Under the pieces are notes generated by a model. The model was not told where the DNA came from. It worked only from the letters and a program-made list of their open reading frames with translations, and did not search any database. A stretch of DNA of 53,433 nt from Chloroflexota bacterium (GTDB taxonomy: Bacteria; Chloroflexota; FW602-bin22; JACPRP01): contig JACQUC010000156.1 of the NCBI GenBank assembly GCA_016210495.1, positions 1 to 53,433 of the forward strand. Direction: 5' to 3'. The position numbers and the translations under genes are program-made. Shown here one piece after another: positions 49,929 to 53,433 of the stretch; positions within the stretch are counted from its first letter, which is position 1, and each line of letters begins with the position of its first letter.

Positions 49929-52475
49929 ATGGTTTCATCGCACACGCATCGTCTCCTGGTTCTAGCGCTGGCTGGCGTACTCGCGGCAGTCGGCATCTTT
50001 GTCCTTGGCGCGACCGGGGAATGGTTACCGCCGGCGAAGGTGGCCCTCGCCCAGACCGACGTGACTCTATCCGGGCTCGTCAGGGATAACCAGAATGCGC
50101 CCTTTGTCGGCGCCGAAGTGCAGGTGCTCGATCCGGGCACAGGCCAGGTCGTGCGTTCCACGCTCACGGATGCAACCGGCAGATACAGCCTCTTGATCCC
50201 GCCGGGTACCTACAACATCCGCGTGGTGCCGCCATCCGGTAGCGGCTTCCAGGCGACGCTGGTGTTGGGCCAGTCCATCACCTCCGACACCACGATGGAT
50301 TTCATCCTGGTTCCAGCAGGAGCCGTAAGGCTTAGCGGCAGGGTGCTGGATCGTCTGGGTGTCGGCGTTCCTGGAGTGAACCTTAGTCTCTGGCCTGCCG
50401 GCGGAGGCAGCAGCGCCTCTACGAATACCGATCAAGCGGGCAACTACTCCCTCCAGGTATCCTCAGGACAGTACACCCTTTCGCTATGGGGTAGCTATTC
50501 GACCGGCCTGGCCGTGCCCAGATCCTATAGCCTCGGAACCAGCAGCCTGTCGCTCACGCAGAACACGGTAATGGACATCACTATCCCAGCTAAAAGGGTG
50601 AGCGTGCACGTGCAGGATATGGCCGGCAATCCTGTTGCCAACGTGAGCATCGGCACGAACTGGGCCAATAACAATCAACTGACTATTGGCATCCTTCCTG
50701 CCTGGGGTGGATCCAGCAGCGGCGGCACCACCGACGCCTCGGGAGATACCATCCTCTGGCTCTTTCCTACCGTCCCTGGCTCTTCCAATCCTATGGAAAC
50801 TTACGTCTTCACCGCTACCCCTCCGCCAGGGAGTCCGTTCGCCGCTTTCAGCGTCACCAACGTGACGGTCCTGGCGGACAAGACCGAGGTCATCGTGCTG
50901 CAATTCGTGCACGAGCCGCCGGTCACCAGCGCCAGCGTGTCACCGCCTGCCAACGCCGACGGCTCGCACAGCGGCCCGGTCACCGTCACCCTCTCGGCCA
51001 CCGCCTTCCAGGGCTACTCTGTGGCATCGACCTATTATTCCGTCGATGGCCCCCCGGTTCGCACGTACAGCGGGCCCTTTGTCGTTTCGGGCGATGGCAC
51101 TCACACTATCAATTACCGGTCCGTGGACAACATCGGCGTGTATGAGATGACCAGGACCTTGACCATCAGGATCGTGTCCAATCGGCCGCCGACGGCGCAG
51201 GCTGGCGGTCCCTACAGTGTCGCCGAAGGCAGTGCCGTGACGCTGAACGGGTCGGGCGCCGACCCGGATGGCGACCCCATAACGTTCGCCTGGGACCTCG
51301 ACGGCAACGGGAGCTTCGAGACGACGGGTCAGAATCCCTCGGCGTCAACGCTTGCAAAGGATGGCCCGCGCAGCCAGGCTGTGACGCTTCAGGTTTGCGA
51401 CAACAAAGCCGCGTGCGCTATCTCCGGGACGACGGTCAGCGTTACCAACGTCGTTCCTACGGTGACGGCGCCGGCAGGGCAGGTCGCCACCGAAGGGTCC
51501 GCAGGCGTATTCAACATAGGCTCCTTCATCGATCCGGGTCCGGATGCGCCGTGGAGGGTCGAGGTGGACTGGGCGGACCTGTCGGCTCGCACGGTCTACG
51601 GCATGACGACGGCAGGGTCCCTCGGCGTGCAGCCTCATACGTTCCGCGACAATGGGGTGTACAGCGTGACCGTCAAGGTTACCGACAAAGACGGTGGAGT
51701 GGGCACGGCCAGCTTCCCGGTGGCGGTGGCCAACGTCGCGCCGACCGTGGGACCGATCGCGGTATCGTCGGATGTGGTCTCCGTCCGCACCGTCATCACC
51801 TTCACCGTCCGCTTCACCGACCCGGGCGTCCTGGATACGCATATGGCCGTGTGGGATTGGGGCGACGGCACCACGTCGCCAGGAACCGTCGGCGAGGTGA
51901 ACGGCTCAGGGTCGGTGACAGGCACCCACGCCCACGCGAGCGCTGGCCTCTACACCGTCAAGGTCACCGTGACCGACAAGGACGGTGGTGCGGGGCAATC
52001 GTTCTACAGATACGTGGTCGTGTTCGACCCAGCCGCCGGGTTCGTGACGGGCGGCGGCTGGATCGAGTCGCCCGCCGGATCGCTGGTAAGCGCCCGCTCG
52101 TCATCCGGCAGGTCGAGCTTCGGCTTCAACGCCAGGTACCAGGGGAACCCGCCCGCGCCGAACGGGGAGGTAGAGTTCCAGTTCCAGGCCGGCGGATTGA
52201 ACTTCCACAGCACGAATCTGGACTGGGTGGTGGTCGCCGGCGCCAAGGCGTACGTGAAAGGCTCGGGCAGGATCAACGGTGCCGGCAGCTACGCGTTCAT
52301 GCTGACGGTCGTCGATGGGCAGATCGCGGGCGGAGGAAGAACGGATGCCTTCAGGATGCGCATCTGGGACCAGGCCACCGGCGCCGTCGTCTACGATAAC
52401 CAGATGGGGGCTGATGCTGCTGCCGATCCGACGACCGTTCTTGCGGGAGGGAGCATAGTCATACACGGGAGATAG
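49929..52475 (+). CDS. Large secreted PKD-repeat surface protein with post-COAP-1 domain
   Basis: An 848-residue extracellular protein. The ATG at 49929 has GAGGAGG seven bases upstream; the signal peptide is about 1-41. Domains in order: two or three carboxypeptidase-regulatory-like beta-sandwiches (about 45-260), a segment like the OmpL47-type barrel (about 335-410), three PKD domains (about 420-690; YSVTVKVTDKDGG is typical), and a C-terminal post-COAP-1 domain (FVTGGGWIESPAG to the end). It has no catalytic motif, suggesting adhesion or matrix. It is controlled by the preceding leader. Confidence 0.85.
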   Translation: MVSSHTHRLLVLALAGVLAAVGIFVLGATGEWLPPAKVALAQTDVTLSGLVRDNQNAPFVGAEVQVLDPGTGQVVRSTLTDATGRYSLLIPPGTYNIRVVPPSGSGFQATLVLGQSITSDTTMDFILVPAGAVRLSGRVLDRLGVGVPGVNLSLWPAGGGSSASTNTDQAGNYSLQVSSGQYTLSLWGSYSTGLAVPRSYSLGTSSLSLTQNTVMDITIPAKRVSVHVQDMAGNPVANVSIGTNWANNNQLTIGILPAWGGSSSGGTTDASGDTILWLFPTVPGSSNPMETYVFTATPPPGSPFAAFSVTNVTVLADKTEVIVLQFVHEPPVTSASVSPPANADGSHSGPVTVTLSATAFQGYSVASTYYSVDGPPVRTYSGPFVVSGDGTHTINYRSVDNIGVYEMTRTLTIRIVSNRPPTAQAGGPYSVAEGSAVTLNGSGADPDGDPITFAWDLDGNGSFETTGQNPSASTLAKDGPRSQAVTLQVCDNKAACAISGTTVSVTNVVPTVTAPAGQVATEGSAGVFNIGSFIDPGPDAPWRVEVDWADLSARTVYGMTTAGSLGVQPHTFRDNGVYSVTVKVTDKDGGVGTASFPVAVANVAPTVGPIAVSSDVVSVRTVITFTVRFTDPGVLDTHMAVWDWGDGTTSPGTVGEVNGSGSVTGTHAHASAGLYTVKVTVTDKDGGAGQSFYRYVVVFDPAAGFVTGGGWIESPAGSLVSARSSSGRSSFGFNARYQGNPPAPNGEVEFQFQAGGLNFHSTNLDWVVVAGAKAYVKGSGRINGAGSYAFMLTVVDGQIAGGGRTDAFRMRIWDQATGAVVYDNQMGADAAADPTTVLAGGSIVIHGR

Positions 52476-52484
52476 TCATCGGAG

Positions 52485-52512
52485 GGGGGGACCGTCAGCG
52501 GGCGGTTCCCCC
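52485..52512 (+). terminator. Hairpin between the PKD and RCC1 genes
   Basis: GGGGGGACCG (52485-52494) pairs with CGGTTCCCCC (52503-52512) around a TCAGCGGG loop. There is no T-run, so it may be a processing or attenuation hairpin rather than a full terminator. Confidence 0.45.
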
Positions 52513-52596
52513 AAGGGGTTTCCGCGCAATGGTTAGGATGCGGAACACGTTTCCAAGACAACGAAACGCATGGAATAACGAAAGGGAGGAAGTATC

Positions 52597-53433
52597 ATGC
52601 AGCGTTTAGGGTGGGCAAATAGGCTCGGCGTCATCCTAGCGGTAATTCTCAGCCTATCCCTCTGGGCACCCCTGGCTTTCACGGCGCCGGCCGGCGCCAA
52701 TGGCAGTCCCGGGGAGGTGTGGGCGTGGGGCAACAACGATTGGGGCCAACTGGGCGACGGGACCACCACCCACCACTACATCCCCGCGTCGGTGAGCGGC
52801 CTCACCGGCGTTATCGCCGTAGCGGGAGGCCAGTTTCACTCCCTGGCGCTGAAGGCCGACGGCACCGTCTGGGCCTGGGGCGGTAACTGGGCCGGCGTTC
52901 TGGGCGACGGGACCACGATCGACCGATATACCCCCGGGCAGGTGAGCGGCCTCAGCGGCGTTACCGCTATTGCAAATGGCCAGGGGTATCACTCACTGGC
53001 ATTGAAGGCCGATGGCACCGTCTGGGCTTGGGGCTTCAACGGGTTCGGCCAACTAGGCGACGGGACCACCACCCACCAATTGACTCCCGTGCGAGTGAGC
53101 GGCCTCACCGACGTCGTCGCCATCGCGAGTGGCAGTTATCACTCCCTGGCGCTGAAGTCCGACGGCACGGTCTGGGCTTGGGGCGGTAACGACTTTGGCC
53201 AACTAGGCGACGGGACCACCACCCGCAGCCACACCCCCGTGCAGGTGAGGGACTTGACCGGCGTTATCGCCGTAGCGGGGGGCAACCTTCACTCCCTGGC
53301 GCTGAAGTCCGACGGCACCGTCTGGGCCTGGGGCTACAACGGGTTCGGCCAACTGGGCGACGGTACGACCACCAACCGGCTGACGCCGGTACCGGTGAGC
53401 GGCCTGAGCGGGGTGAGCGCCATCGCCGGTGGC
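52597..53433 (+). CDS. RCC1-repeat secreted protein, truncated at the window edge
   Basis: 279 codons are visible and the frame is open to the edge. The ATG at 52597 has GGGAGG seven bases upstream and a signal peptide (about 1-35, ending in GAN). Then five RCC1-type repeats of about 51 residues follow, each containing VWAWG-N-(F/W)GQLGDGTTT and HSLALK-DGTV. The fold would be a seven-bladed beta-propeller; the last blades lie outside. Neighbouring repeats differ mostly at silent and loop positions, so the array expands by unequal exchange. Confidence 0.85.
   Translation, partial: MQRLGWANRLGVILAVILSLSLWAPLAFTAPAGANGSPGEVWAWGNNDWGQLGDGTTTHHYIPASVSGLTGVIAVAGGQFHSLALKADGTVWAWGGNWAGVLGDGTTIDRYTPGQVSGLSGVTAIANGQGYHSLALKADGTVWAWGFNGFGQLGDGTTTHQLTPVRVSGLTDVVAIASGSYHSLALKSDGTVWAWGGNDFGQLGDGTTTRSHTPVQVRDLTGVIAVAGGNLHSLALKSDGTVWAWGYNGFGQLGDGTTTNRLTPVPVSGLSGVSAIAGG

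Overview
The window looks like a chromosomal piece of an uncultivated, GC-rich bacterium, most probably Chloroflexota. That is an inference from gene content: post-COAP-1 and RCC1-type surface proteins, a secreted protein with an FGLPIS...VQFFQRR motif, YfhO, c-di-AMP riboswitches, and intergenic palindromes ending in CCCCTAC. No rRNA, tRNA or CRISPR array was seen. Both window edges cut a gene.

Layout. 1-8.5 kb: housekeeping and proteostasis genes (M50 site-2 protease with CBS pair, FtsH, primary-type sigma factor, zinc-ribbon protein, PRC-barrel protein, archaemetzincin, AI-2E family permease, XerD-like recombinase). 8.6-11.3 kb: class A penicillin-binding protein. 11.7-17.5 kb: receiver-like protein, then a minus-strand surface-glycan block (WecA/MraY-type transferase, CapD-like dehydratase, TIM-barrel protein, two extended SDRs). 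17.6-18.9 kb: a gene graveyard (internally deleted ATPase, C-terminal scrap of a type I restriction HsdR, antitoxin-like gene, PIN toxin broken by an in-frame amber codon).

19.1-27.7 kb is the most interesting part. Two separate c-di-AMP (ydaO-type) riboswitches, each followed by an intrinsic terminator, precede the two halves of trehalose synthesis. Switch 1 leads otsB and two related cell-surface glycoside hydrolases (one membrane-anchored, one lipoprotein). Switch 2 leads otsA, a TreT-like glycosyltransferase with altered active-site motifs, and lgt, the lipoprotein-modifying enzyme. The layout suggests joint control of compatible-solute synthesis and envelope remodelling by c-di-AMP.

27.7-36.5 kb: YfhO membrane protein, a secreted c-type cytochrome with a 245-residue internal duplication, a lone receiver, and a NarL-type response regulator with a sensor kinase split by a one-base frameshift. 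36.7-44.9 kb: ComDE-like TPP decarboxylase, secreted protein, TPR lytic transglycosylase, a large TPP enzyme and a DUF6282-type metallohydrolase. 45.0-49.5 kb: a Mo-bisPGD oxidoreductase operon (MoaD-like protein, catalytic subunit, FeS subunit, NrfD) with no Tat signal. 49.6-53.4 kb: a long structured leader with promoter and terminator, then a PKD/post-COAP-1 surface protein and an RCC1-repeat protein that runs off the window.

Short palindromic repeats of at least three families sit in most intergenic gaps, and one has become the C-terminal codons of a gene.
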